This document shows positions 1 through 7,799 of a DNA stretch of 64,000 bases, piece after piece. The notes beneath the pieces are model-generated. The model was not told the origin of the DNA, searched no databases, and saw only the letters and a list, made by a program, of their open reading frames with translations. Each line of letters opens with the position of its first letter. Positions within the stretch are counted from its first letter, which is position 1. The stretch comes from Planctomycetia bacterium (GTDB lineage: Bacteria; Planctomycetota; Phycisphaerae; UBA1845; UTPLA1): the NCBI GenBank assembly GCA_015200345.1, contig CP054187.1:1162470-1226469 (forward strand), in the 5' to 3' direction. Position numbers and translations under genes: made by a program.

Positions 1-792
1 TACGCCAAAATTGCCCAAGGCGGTTCCGTGAGCTCGGGAGGTGGATGCTGCGGCCCAGGTGCATGCAGCCCCGAGGCGCTTACGCGCGAAATCGGCTACA
101 CCAGCGAAGAACTCGCAACAACGCCCGATGGCGCGAACATGGGACTGTCGTGCGGCAACCCAACGGCGCTGGCATCGCTTCGAGCCGGTGAGGTTGTCCT
201 AGACTTGGGTGCCGGAGGCGGATTCGACTGCTTCATCGCCGGCCCGAAAGTTGGCCCTACCGGCCAGGTAATCGGAGTGGACATGACGCCTGAAATGCTC
301 GCGAAGGCTCGGCGCAACGTTGCGTCCTACCGTGATCGCACGGGCCTGAGCAACGTGGAATTTCGCTTGGGCGAAATCGAGAATCTTCCCGTCGCTGATC
401 GCAGCATCGATGTCGTCGTTTCCAATTGCGTCCTCAATCTCTCGCCGGACAAGCCTCGCGTATGGAAGGAGATCGCCCGCGTGCTGAAGCCCGGAGGTCG
501 CGTGGCCGTTTCCGATCTTGCGCTGCTTCGCCCGCTCCCGGAATCTGTCCGTCAAAGCATGGAAGCCCTCATCGGATGCATTGCGGGAGCGGTCCTCGTC
601 GAGGAGACCAGAGGGATGGCCACCGCCGCAGGACTCACCGATATCACCCTGACCGCAAAGAGCAGCTACATCGACAAGATGACTGATTGGCAGGATCCCC
701 TGTACCGAGAGATCATTTCAAGACTTCCATCCGGATCGAAACCCGGCGAATTCATCACGAGCCTTGATATCTCGGCTCGAAAGGCACCTTGA
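1..792 (+). CDS. arsM: arsenite S-adenosylmethionine methyltransferase, 5' partial
   Basis: Class I SAM-dependent methyltransferase that methylates arsenite in the cytoplasm. The SAM-binding glycine-rich motif LDLGAGGG is visible, followed by GVDMTPEML and the post-motif region [14 protein letters not shown]. Cysteines expected for As(III) binding are present in GLSCGNP and IGCIAGAV, and the N-terminus carries the CCGP segment common in ArsM. A GTG at 28 could start a 254-residue protein, but the frame is open to the window edge and the preceding codons read YAKIAQGGS, which resembles the usual ArsM N-terminus. The true start is therefore probably upstream of the window. The next gene, 15 bp downstream, is an ArsC-like protein, so an arsenic operon is likely. 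Confidence 0.9.
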   Translation, partial: YAKIAQGGSVSSGGGCCGPGACSPEALTREIGYTSEELATTPDGANMGLSCGNPTALASLRAGEVVLDLGAGGGFDCFIAGPKVGPTGQVIGVDMTPEMLAKARRNVASYRDRTGLSNVEFRLGEIENLPVADRSIDVVVSNCVLNLSPDKPRVWKEIARVLKPGGRVAVSDLALLRPLPESVRQSMEALIGCIAGAVLVEETRGMATAAGLTDITLTAKSSYIDKMTDWQDPLYREIISRLPSGSKPGEFITSLDISARKAP

Positions 793-807
793 ATACAGGA
801 GGGAGAG

Positions 808-1518
808 ATGCGCGTCGTGCTCGGGATCGCCTGTTTTGCGGCGCTCTTCTGTGCAACAGTTTTCGCACAGTCGCCGAAAGGCTCCGACAAAATGTTTGAG
901 AAAGTTCACGCCTATCTGGTTGAGAGAGAAAGGGAGTTCAGCCTGATCCCGCCGGAACGGAGAGTCTTGCTGAAATCAATCGCCGATTACGCCATCGAGC
1001 GACAGCGAGGCAAGCAGCCCGTCCGCTTGCTGTTCGTCTGCACGCACAACTCACGCCGAAGCCAACTCGGGCAAGTCTGGTCGGCGACCGCAGCCGCCTA
1101 CTACGGGCTATCGGTGCCCTGGACGTACTCCGGCGGAACCGAATCGACGGCATTCAATCCGCGCGCTGTTGCCGCACTGGAGCGGGCCGGACTTAAGCTG
1201 GAAAAAACAACTGAAGACGAAAACCCGATCTATCACGTTCGCTTCGGCGACAAAGGGCCCGTCATTACCGCGTTCTCCAAGACGATAGGCAATGCTCCGA
1301 ACCCGATAAGGGACTTCTGCGCGATCATGGTGTGCGCAACCGCTGATCGGTCGTGTCCCGTAGTGCCGGGCGCGGCTGTGCGTTTCGCCGTTCCTTACGA
1401 TGACCCCAAGCAGTCTGACGGTACACCGATTGAGACGAAGACCTATGACGAGCGCTGCCGCCAGATTGCGAGAGAGATGCTGTACGTAATGTCCTTGCTC
1501 AAAACTCCGGCTCGCTAG
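808..1518 (+). CDS. exported low-molecular-weight phosphatase / ArsC-like arsenate reductase
   Basis: This 236-residue protein belongs to the LMW protein-tyrosine-phosphatase fold shared with thioredoxin-type arsenate reductases. The catalytic P-loop Cys78-x5-Arg84-Ser is visible in CTHNSRRS. The C-terminal half contains CATADRSCP and the YDERCRQIAREM segment typical of the family branch found beside arsenic genes. Unusually, the first ~20 residues form a hydrophobic signal peptide ending FA-Q, so export is predicted; most relatives are cytosolic. The start ATG at 808 has GGAGGGAGAG just upstream and lies 15 bp after arsM, indicating co-transcription. Arsenate reduction is inferred from family and context. 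A secreted phosphatase role is possible, since cytoplasmic thioredoxin would not reach it. Confidence 0.75.
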   Translation: MRVVLGIACFAALFCATVFAQSPKGSDKMFEKVHAYLVEREREFSLIPPERRVLLKSIADYAIERQRGKQPVRLLFVCTHNSRRSQLGQVWSATAAAYYGLSVPWTYSGGTESTAFNPRAVAALERAGLKLEKTTEDENPIYHVRFGDKGPVITAFSKTIGNAPNPIRDFCAIMVCATADRSCPVVPGAAVRFAVPYDDPKQSDGTPIETKTYDERCRQIAREMLYVMSLLKTPAR

Positions 1519-2004
1519 TGCCGAGAAGCGGCAAGCAGGCCGCGTTCTCGAACCCCGACCAGAAAATCGCTCGAATCGATCCCAAAACGAGGTTTTTGAT
1601 CGTCGGATTTGGCGCGATGGCGGGCCCCCGCTAATGAAAGCAGCGACGTGCCGTTGGGGCGAGCGTCGGCAATTGCAGCCCGATTGCGACGCCCGGGCCG
1701 CGGTCCCGGGTCGTCGGGGTCTAACACCGACGGTCGCATTACATCCCGACGCGTCTGCTGTTCTGGTCCCGGACGGATTCTGTGGACATGCCGATTGGGC
1801 CGATTACAGCGTCGGATCAGCCTCATTGCCTCACAACCTGGGCGTTTTCAGCATATTGGGGTCAACCAAGCGAGCGCTTGCGGTGTCGCACGACATCGTG
1901 TTTTTCCGCGTTCCATGAAAGTCGCCTTATCTTGCATGTTGACCGCGATGAAATCGGCAGCAAATTGAGGTCATGGGCTATAATGGGCCTTCGAGGGGAG
2001 CATC
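1519..2004. other. intergenic region without recognisable gene
   Basis: Roughly 490 bp separate the arsenic genes from the next CDS. The short open frames here have no recognisable motifs or ribosome-binding sites. A TATAAT hexamer lies at 1979-1984, 20 bp before the next start, but no -35 at normal spacing is visible. A GAGGGGAG Shine-Dalgarno precedes the ATG at 2005. Confidence 0.5.
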
Positions 2005-3918
2005 ATGCCAAGGCGGTTCAGTGTCTCAACAGGCCTCGTTGTCGTTCTGAGTTTGCCTCTCATTCCTTTCGGGAAGGCGAGGGCGGCTGTTGTCTCAGGC
2101 ATCGTGAATCGTCAAGGCAATCCTCTGATTCCTGTCTCGAACGCTCGGGTCACGCTTTTTAATCTATCCTTGAGCGTCTTTCTGGAAACTCGTACGAATG
2201 CGCAGGGTCAATACAGCATCTCCGACGCTCCAGAAGGCACTTGGCGGCTCGGAGCATCGCAACGTGGATTTGCTTATTCGGAGATCACAGCGGTCGTGCC
2301 CGCTGCGGGACTTCAGCAGGACTTTCTCCTGACCACGGAGTCCAACCAGGGACAATGGGACATCATCGGTAATACGCTGCCTGAGTTCTTCGATGCGACG
2401 GACATCGCGATTCTCCGGCCGGATGGACAGATCATGTTCTGTCACGACACGATGGACCCGGTCGTCTTTAATCCTGGAACGGGCCTGAAGTCGTTTCCTG
2501 CCGGTTCGGGCACGCCACAGGGGTGCATGAATTCAACTGTCCTACAAGACGGACGAATCATCATGGTGGGCGGGCAGACACCCGACGATCCGGGAAGCTT
2601 TACCAATGCCGTCCCGTGGGTAAAGACATATTCATCTCAATCCAATTCCTGGCAGCAGTTGCCCGACATGCAGTTGTCCGTTGGACGTTGGTATCCTGGC
2701 CTGGCTCGTCTCGCAGACAGTTCCTTGTTGATGATGGGCGGTGGCACCTGTTGCTCTGCGGTGCGGACGAATACTTGTGAACGGTTCAATCTGGTGACCC
2801 AGACGTGGAGTTTCACCGGATCGATGCTCAATCCCTGCGAATTCTCGCCGAGCGCCCTGCTCTTCAATGGGAAGGTGCTTGCGACTTGGTCACCGCCTCA
2901 ACTCTACGACGTGAACTCGGGCCAATGGACCGCGACCGGGAATTTCAACCAGCCAAATCGCGGTTGGCCGGACCATTCCGATCACTCCCTCGTGGTCATG
3001 GCGGATGGAAGAGCATTGGCGATGGGAACCCGGCGTCCGAACGGCACGACTAATTCGGTCATGGGGGAAATCTATGATCCAAGCACGGGCGCCTGGAGCC
3101 TAATCTCCAATCCTGGCCTCGTCCGATTTCAAACAGAGGTAACTCAGCTTCCAGACGGGCGGGTGCTTGCTGCGGGTGGAGAGTCGCAAGTCAATCCGCC
3201 GCCGGTTTCAAATGTGCTTGGCATAGTGAAGTGGTCCGACCTATATGATCCCTCGGACAATACTTGGAGACACATGGCGGACATGAACTGGTTTCGCGAG
3301 TATCACGCAGTGACCGTTCTTGTCCCAGATGGACGTGTGGTGATGACTGGCGGCACGCGGATCAAGTTTCAGTTTGGCCCCACAAGCGCGGACATTGAAG
3401 CATTCTCGCCGCCGTATCTTTTCCGTGGTGTCCGACCACAGATCACGCAGATTTCAACAACACAACCTCGCCGTGGCCAGACCATTTCGTTCACGGTGTT
3501 TCCGAGCACGGTGCTGACGAACGTCGTATTGATGGGCTGCGAGACTCACACGCATTGGGTCAACGGAGGAATCCCCCGCCGCCTGGTTCTTGCAGTCGTC
3601 CAAACCGGCTCGACGGTCTGCGTCACATTGCCGTCGGACACAAATGTATTACCCCTCGGCCACTACATGCTTTTTGCAATGGTCGATGATATTCCGTCTG
3701 TCGCGAGGATTATTCGTGTTAACACTGATGCGGCTTCGACTCCCGGCGATTTTGATGCGAGCGGTCGCGTCGACTCGCCCGATGTTAATCCGTTCGTCAG
3801 CGTTCTCTTGGGACTCGACACGGCTTGCGAACGCATCTCAATTGCCGATGTTAACACGGATGGTAGTGCAGACGGCCGTGACGTGAGGCCTTTCGTCGCG
3901 GCATTCCTGGCTCCGTGA
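2005..3918 (+). CDS. secreted galactose/glyoxal-oxidase-like copper radical oxidase with dockerin-like tail
   Basis: A 637-residue secreted protein. Residues 1-27 are a signal peptide ending ARA. Residues ~29-110 look like a carboxypeptidase-regulatory-like beta-sandwich. Residues ~120-480 form Kelch-type repeats (xxDGRxxxxGG), followed by a DUF1929-like sandwich. The copper-radical ligands appear conserved: Cys174 (GCMNS before LQDGR), Tyr230 in RWYPG, the Tyr433-His434 pair in REYHAV, and His517 in HTHW, which match the Cys-Tyr cofactor, axial Tyr-His and second His of galactose/glyoxal oxidases. The last ~55 residues carry two D-x-D/N-x-D/S-G EF-hand-like loops (GDFDASGRVD and ADVNTDGSAD), a dockerin-type tail. 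It should oxidise an alcohol or aldehyde and release H2O2; the substrate is unknown. Confidence 0.8.
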   Translation: MPRRFSVSTGLVVVLSLPLIPFGKARAAVVSGIVNRQGNPLIPVSNARVTLFNLSLSVFLETRTNAQGQYSISDAPEGTWRLGASQRGFAYSEITAVVPAAGLQQDFLLTTESNQGQWDIIGNTLPEFFDATDIAILRPDGQIMFCHDTMDPVVFNPGTGLKSFPAGSGTPQGCMNSTVLQDGRIIMVGGQTPDDPGSFTNAVPWVKTYSSQSNSWQQLPDMQLSVGRWYPGLARLADSSLLMMGGGTCCSAVRTNTCERFNLVTQTWSFTGSMLNPCEFSPSALLFNGKVLATWSPPQLYDVNSGQWTATGNFNQPNRGWPDHSDHSLVVMADGRALAMGTRRPNGTTNSVMGEIYDPSTGAWSLISNPGLVRFQTEVTQLPDGRVLAAGGESQVNPPPVSNVLGIVKWSDLYDPSDNTWRHMADMNWFREYHAVTVLVPDGRVVMTGGTRIKFQFGPTSADIEAFSPPYLFRGVRPQITQISTTQPRRGQTISFTVFPSTVLTNVVLMGCETHTHWVNGGIPRRLVLAVVQTGSTVCVTLPSDTNVLPLGHYMLFAMVDDIPSVARIIRVNTDAASTPGDFDASGRVDSPDVNPFVSVLLGLDTACERISIADVNTDGSADGRDVRPFVAAFLAP

Positions 3919-3977
3919 GTTCAAGCTCTATCTCGGTCTCATTCTAGTCTTTCTCCCAACTCTCACCGCAGCCCCTC

Positions 3978-4844
3978 TTACGGCTCGTGATCGTGTGGGT
4001 GCTCTTCTGATAATGGCTGTGACAAAGAGTCTGGCGCGATCTTCGATAACACCAAAGGCAGTTCGCTTTTTTCATCCAGTTTGCTCAGGACACAATGGCA
4101 AGTCGTGGCGTCGGTCAAATGCACGAGCTTCCAATCTCCAACGGCAACCGCGTGACCACGGTGCTGGCCGATGACGCAACCATAGTCTTTGTGCGTGCCA
4201 AAATGTTCGCGTTGCACCGGACGATGAAAGATGGCCCCAAGGAATTCTCCGTTTTTCGTATAGCGTGCTGCGGCCCCCGGTTCATCGCCAAAGCGAAGGG
4301 TATACGCTTTCTCCAGCCGAAAACCGCCCGGCAGCATTTCGGGAATCTCGAAATTCAGCTGCGATGCCGTCCGCTTTGCCTCAGCGCTCGATACGTGCCG
4401 TGCCTGGTATTGATCCAAGAACTTATCAAAGGCGGCTGTTGGATCAACGGAGATCGAATCGAGCAGGGCGCCAAAATCGAGCGTTGAAGCCTTGGCCGTC
4501 GAAGCTACCTCCCCGGTCCAAAGGATCCAAACGGCACCAAGTCCCAGCGCCAGAAAAACGCTGGCGGCGATGGCGAATCGTCGTGAGGTCGCAAACGGAA
4601 TCGAGCGAGCAGGTGACTTCTCGGCCGCATGATCCAACTTACGCTCGATTTCTCCCCAGAGACGCTCCGGAACGGGTACCACCGGCGGGTTGGCCAATGC
4701 GGTCGCAACGCCTCGCAACGACTCCAATTCAGCGGTGCATATTGGACATCCAGACAAGTGGGCGCTAACCGCAAGACGGACTGGCGAAGGCAACTCGCCG
4801 TCCAGGTACGCACCCAATGATTCTCTGGCCGTTTGGCAGTTCAT
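3978..4844 (-). CDS. membrane anti-sigma factor with zinc finger and Cys/His-rich sensor domain
   Basis: Predicted partner of the ECF sigma factor immediately upstream. The N-terminus has an anti-sigma zinc-finger motif (His29-x3-Cys33-x2-Cys36), then one transmembrane helix at about residues 89-109 (FAIAASVFLALGLGAVWIL) and a ~180-residue extracytoplasmic domain. That domain has YGCVIGQHRGH and TTCHCVLSKL and ends HPHDHEP, suggesting metal or redox sensing. I start it at ATG 4844 (288 aa): its Shine-Dalgarno GGAGTGA overlaps the sigma stop codon, giving translational coupling. A longer frame to 4973 lies inside the sigma gene and is unlikely. Metal sensing is inference from the residues and from divergence from metal-efflux genes. 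Confidence 0.8.
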   Translation of the reverse strand: MNCQTARESLGAYLDGELPSPVRLAVSAHLSGCPICTAELESLRGVATALANPPVVPVPERLWGEIERKLDHAAEKSPARSIPFATSRRFAIAASVFLALGLGAVWILWTGEVASTAKASTLDFGALLDSISVDPTAAFDKFLDQYQARHVSSAEAKRTASQLNFEIPEMLPGGFRLEKAYTLRFGDEPGAAARYTKNGEFLGAIFHRPVQREHFGTHKDYGCVIGQHRGHAVAVGDWKLVHLTDATTCHCVLSKLDEKSELPLVLSKIAPDSLSQPLSEEHPHDHEP

Positions 4845-4851
4845 GACGGCT

Positions 4852-5478
4852 TCACTCCGATTCTGACCGTGAGGAGACCCTCGACTCCTCCTGCACGGCC
4901 CGAACAGAACCATCCTTACAAGTTGGATGCTCGGCATCCGACCTTTCTTCCTGTGCGCAATAACCATTCCCAAGAATCTGCCGCAGCCGGTCGCGAGCGC
5001 GGTTCAAGCGTGATGCAACCGTGCCGCCTGCGCAATCGAGCGCTTCGGCAATGGCGTGATAATCCAACCCTTCTTGATAGCGGAGCAGCAGAATCGCCTG
5101 GTCCGCCGGGTCGAGGCGGTTCAAGGCATACTCAAGGTCAATTGATGTGATCGTTCGATCGATTTCGTGGTCGTTAGAGGCTAGTTCCTGCACCGAGTCC
5201 GAGGAAAGCCGCAATGGCTCTTTCCGCCGCAGAAACTGCAGCGCCTCGTTTACCGCAATGCGGTAGAGCCACGTCTCAATCGAAGAATCTCCCTTAAACT
5301 GGGCAATCCGTGTGAAGGCTCGCAGGTATACATCCTGCGCCAGGTCCGTGGCCGTTTCGGCGCGTCGCGTCATGCGGAGCAGGAGACGATAAATCCGATC
5401 GCAGGTCAGCGTGTACAGGATACGCTGGGCCTCCCGGTCGCCCTTGCGGCATTGGGCTATCAAATCGGCTTCCGTCAC
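4852..5478 (-). CDS. ECF-type RNA polymerase sigma factor
   Basis: A 208-residue sigma-70 family protein of ECF size. Region 2 spans about residues 10-75, with DLAQDVYLRAF and IETWLYRIAVNEALQFLRR; region 4 spans about 115-165, with LDPADQAILLLRYQEGLDYHAIAEAL and VASRLNRARDRLRQIL. The ~40-residue hydrophilic C-terminal extension is longer than usual. It is followed by its anti-sigma factor and divergently oriented to the RND efflux operon across a 240-bp intergenic region, so it probably controls itself and perhaps the efflux genes in response to an envelope or metal signal. No confident ECF -35/-10 pair was identified. Confidence 0.9.
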   Translation of the reverse strand: MTEADLIAQCRKGDREAQRILYTLTCDRIYRLLLRMTRRAETATDLAQDVYLRAFTRIAQFKGDSSIETWLYRIAVNEALQFLRRKEPLRLSSDSVQELASNDHEIDRTITSIDLEYALNRLDPADQAILLLRYQEGLDYHAIAEALDCAGGTVASRLNRARDRLRQILGNGYCAQEERSDAEHPTCKDGSVRAVQEESRVSSRSESE

Positions 5479-5535
5479 GCTAAACCCTGAAAACCTCGCT
5501 TGGAATCATGCTCGACACGGCATTCTGGGACATGG

Positions 5536-5562
5536 CATGACCGGGGAGTATATCCGGTCATG
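5536..5562. promoter_or_regulatory. perfect 9-bp inverted repeat, candidate operator
   Basis: CATGACCGG (5536-5544) and CCGGTCATG (5554-5562) are perfect inverted copies separated by 9 bp (GGAGTATAT). The repeat lies between the divergent sigma gene and the efflux operon, 156 bp upstream of the adaptor start. A dimeric metal regulator could bind here, or the element could act as a hairpin in the leader. No protein match is implied. Confidence 0.45.
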
Positions 5563-5718
5563 GACTCGCAGTCCCTTCGGTCCACCCAGCCCAGGGCAAT
5601 CTGAAAAGCTGCTTGGTCGGGAAGAACTGATCACACCAACGCATCCAATTCATGAACCCGAGGCGGTCGCGCCATGCGCGAGACCTGCCTTTCGGCCGGA
5701 TGTTGTCTGGAGAAACGC

Positions 5719-7029
5719 ATGAAACGGATCAAGATCTCCCGCCTTATCATGTTGGTACCCGGCATTATCGCGGCACCGTTGCTGCTCTATGCGCATGAAG
5801 GTCACGGCGGCAAGGAAATCGGGCCGTACGACTTGGATGCTCCGCGCCAAGTCTCTCCCGAGACAGCGGCACACATCGGGCTGAAAACCGCCGAGATTGA
5901 TTTCGGTCCTGTGGAGGACACCTTGCCGCTTTCAGGGGTCGTCCGTGCGGTACCGGACCGGCACTGGATCATCTCAACTGTAACGGCCGGTAAGGTGCTC
6001 GCAGTGCATGTCCAGGTGGGGAGCGTGGTGCGCCGGGGCGATCTTCTGGTCGAAATAGACTCGCCGGAGCTGGCCAGACTGATGCTCGATGTCGTTCGCG
6101 GCGAGGGGCGAGTCCAACAGCTTCGCGTCGAAGCCCAAAACGCCGACGAGACCGCCACCCTGGCCGAAGAGGAATTGCGTCGCGTCGCGTCGTCCGGCGA
6201 AGGCGTGATACCGATCAATGAGGTCTCCGAGCGGCGCGTGGTCGCGCTTCGAGCAAGAGGCGAGGCCAAGCTTAAAGCCGTTGATTTAGATGTGACCACT
6301 AAGGAAGTCGCGGTCCTCAGGCAGCAGTCCCTACGATGGTCTCGTGACAGTGTTGGTGCACAGGCGGATTCCGGAGCAACGGAGCGGTCCGACGGCCAAC
6401 CGATCAATCTGCTGCGCCTTGTCGCACCGGCAGACGGCGTTGTCGTGGAGCGTTCGGCGCGGCCCGGTCAATGGGCGACTGCTGGCGGGCCTCTGCTCGC
6501 GGTTGCGGACCACTCGGTCATGCAGATCGAGGGCGAGTTGCCGGAATCGCTGATCTCCAGGGTTGTCAACCGGTCCTCCGACATGGTGCGCGTCCGGACG
6601 CCGGCGGATCCGAGCTACCTGGGGACAGGAAAGATCAAGTTCATCTCCCCCTCCCTTGATCAAGTGAAGCGAACGGCGCACGTGTTTGTTGAAACACCGA
6701 ACGAAAAAGGTGTCCTTCGCGATGGCATGTTCGTGGACCTCGCCATCGTACTTCGCGAGGCAAAGACCGCAGTAGTCGTGCCGACGTCCGCCGTGGTTCA
6801 GAGCGGCCCAATGCACTTCGTCTTCTTGAAGAGCGGAGATGCTTACAAGAAACAGGACATCACACCTGGACTCTCAAACGATCAGGTCGTGGAAGTGCTT
6901 GGCGGGCTCGCGCCTGGCGACATCGTCGTTACCCAGGGTGCGTATTCCCTGACACAGTTAAGACCCAAGACCGGCGCGGCCGTTGCGGCATCGCCGCCAA
7001 AGCCAGAATTGCCCAACAAGCATGGATAG
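5719..7029 (+). CDS. RND efflux periplasmic adaptor (CusB/CzcB type)
   Basis: Membrane fusion protein linking an RND pump to an outer-membrane channel for heavy-metal export. The N-terminus is a signal or anchor segment (residues ~5-25) followed by the His-containing HEGHGG. It then shows the lipoyl-like half VLAVHVQVGSVVRRGDLL, a coiled-coil hairpin around residues 125-200, and the beta-barrel and C-terminal segment VVPTSAVVQSG...VVEVLGGLAPGD typical of the family. I use ATG 5719 (436 aa) because GGAGAAA precedes it at correct spacing; an in-frame ATG at 5674 would add 15 non-signal-like residues. It is first in the long + strand operon and precedes an HMA-MauE protein and its likely pump. 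Metal specificity (Cu/Ag favoured by neighbours) is inference. Confidence 0.88.
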   Translation: MKRIKISRLIMLVPGIIAAPLLLYAHEGHGGKEIGPYDLDAPRQVSPETAAHIGLKTAEIDFGPVEDTLPLSGVVRAVPDRHWIISTVTAGKVLAVHVQVGSVVRRGDLLVEIDSPELARLMLDVVRGEGRVQQLRVEAQNADETATLAEEELRRVASSGEGVIPINEVSERRVVALRARGEAKLKAVDLDVTTKEVAVLRQQSLRWSRDSVGAQADSGATERSDGQPINLLRLVAPADGVVVERSARPGQWATAGGPLLAVADHSVMQIEGELPESLISRVVNRSSDMVRVRTPADPSYLGTGKIKFISPSLDQVKRTAHVFVETPNEKGVLRDGMFVDLAIVLREAKTAVVVPTSAVVQSGPMHFVFLKSGDAYKKQDITPGLSNDQVVEVLGGLAPGDIVVTQGAYSLTQLRPKTGAAVAASPPKPELPNKHG

Positions 7030-7060
7030 TTGCAATGGTTGAAAGCGAAATGACGCAACA

Positions 7061-7777
7061 ATGATGACCTCATACGAAATAGAAGGCATGCACTGTGAAA
7101 GCTGCGTTGCGAAGATTACGGCGGCGCTACAACGAGTCGCCGGCGTGGTTTCGGCGAGCGTGTCACTATCGCCGCCACAAGCCCAAGTGGACGCAAACCG
7201 GCCGATTTCTTTCTCAGACCTCAATGATGCCGTTCGGACAGTCGGCACATATGCGCTGAAGGAGCCGAGCAACGAAGCTCGTTCATCGGAACGCACTGGT
7301 TCAGTTAAACGTCTTTATCCGCTTGGCTTGATTGTGGGCTATCTGGTGGGAATGGTAATTCTCATTGCGGTAGTCACGAATGACTGGTCTCTTCATCGGC
7401 TCATGAATGATTTCATGGGCGGATTTTTTCTCGTGTTCTCGTTCTTCAAACTGTTGGATTTGGACGGTTTTGCCGGTGCCTACCGTTCATACGACCTGAT
7501 CACACAACGTGTGCCGGCATGGGGGTTTATCTACCCTTTTGTGGAGTTAATCCTCGGCGTCGCTTACATCGCAGAATGGAAGCCGCTCTTTGTCAACTCC
7601 GCGACACTTATATTGATGATTTCCGGAGCAGTCAGCGTATTGAAGGCGTTGCTGAAAAAGCAAGCCATCCAATGCGCCTGCCTTGGAACGGTGCTGAATC
7701 TCCCTATGACCACGGTCACCCTCATCGAAGACTTAGGCATGGCGTTCATGGCCGGGGCCATGCTGTTCACTCTGTAG
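7061..7777 (+). CDS. HMA-domain / MauE-like integral membrane protein
   Basis: A 238-residue fusion. Residues ~1-70 are a heavy-metal-associated (HMA) domain with the canonical GMHCESC metal-binding loop. After a short linker come about four transmembrane helices (residues ~85-235) resembling the MauE/DoxX-like family, including CACLGTVLNLPM near the fourth helix, a cysteine pair reminiscent of MauE proteins. It lies between the RND adaptor and the RND pump. This suggests it takes up a soft metal such as Cu(I) on the cytoplasmic face and hands it to a membrane redox or transport step. The exact function is unknown. ATG 7061 or 7064 are both possible. Confidence 0.75.
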   Translation: MMTSYEIEGMHCESCVAKITAALQRVAGVVSASVSLSPPQAQVDANRPISFSDLNDAVRTVGTYALKEPSNEARSSERTGSVKRLYPLGLIVGYLVGMVILIAVVTNDWSLHRLMNDFMGGFFLVFSFFKLLDLDGFAGAYRSYDLITQRVPAWGFIYPFVELILGVAYIAEWKPLFVNSATLILMISGAVSVLKALLKKQAIQCACLGTVLNLPMTTVTLIEDLGMAFMAGAMLFTL

Positions 7778-7799
7778 TTCAGGCAGGAAGGCGAACGAT

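Noticed and set aside
1609-1968. 119-residue frame after the ArsC-like gene
   Set aside because: No ribosome-binding site, Arg/Ser-rich random-like content and overlapping alternatives in the other frames.
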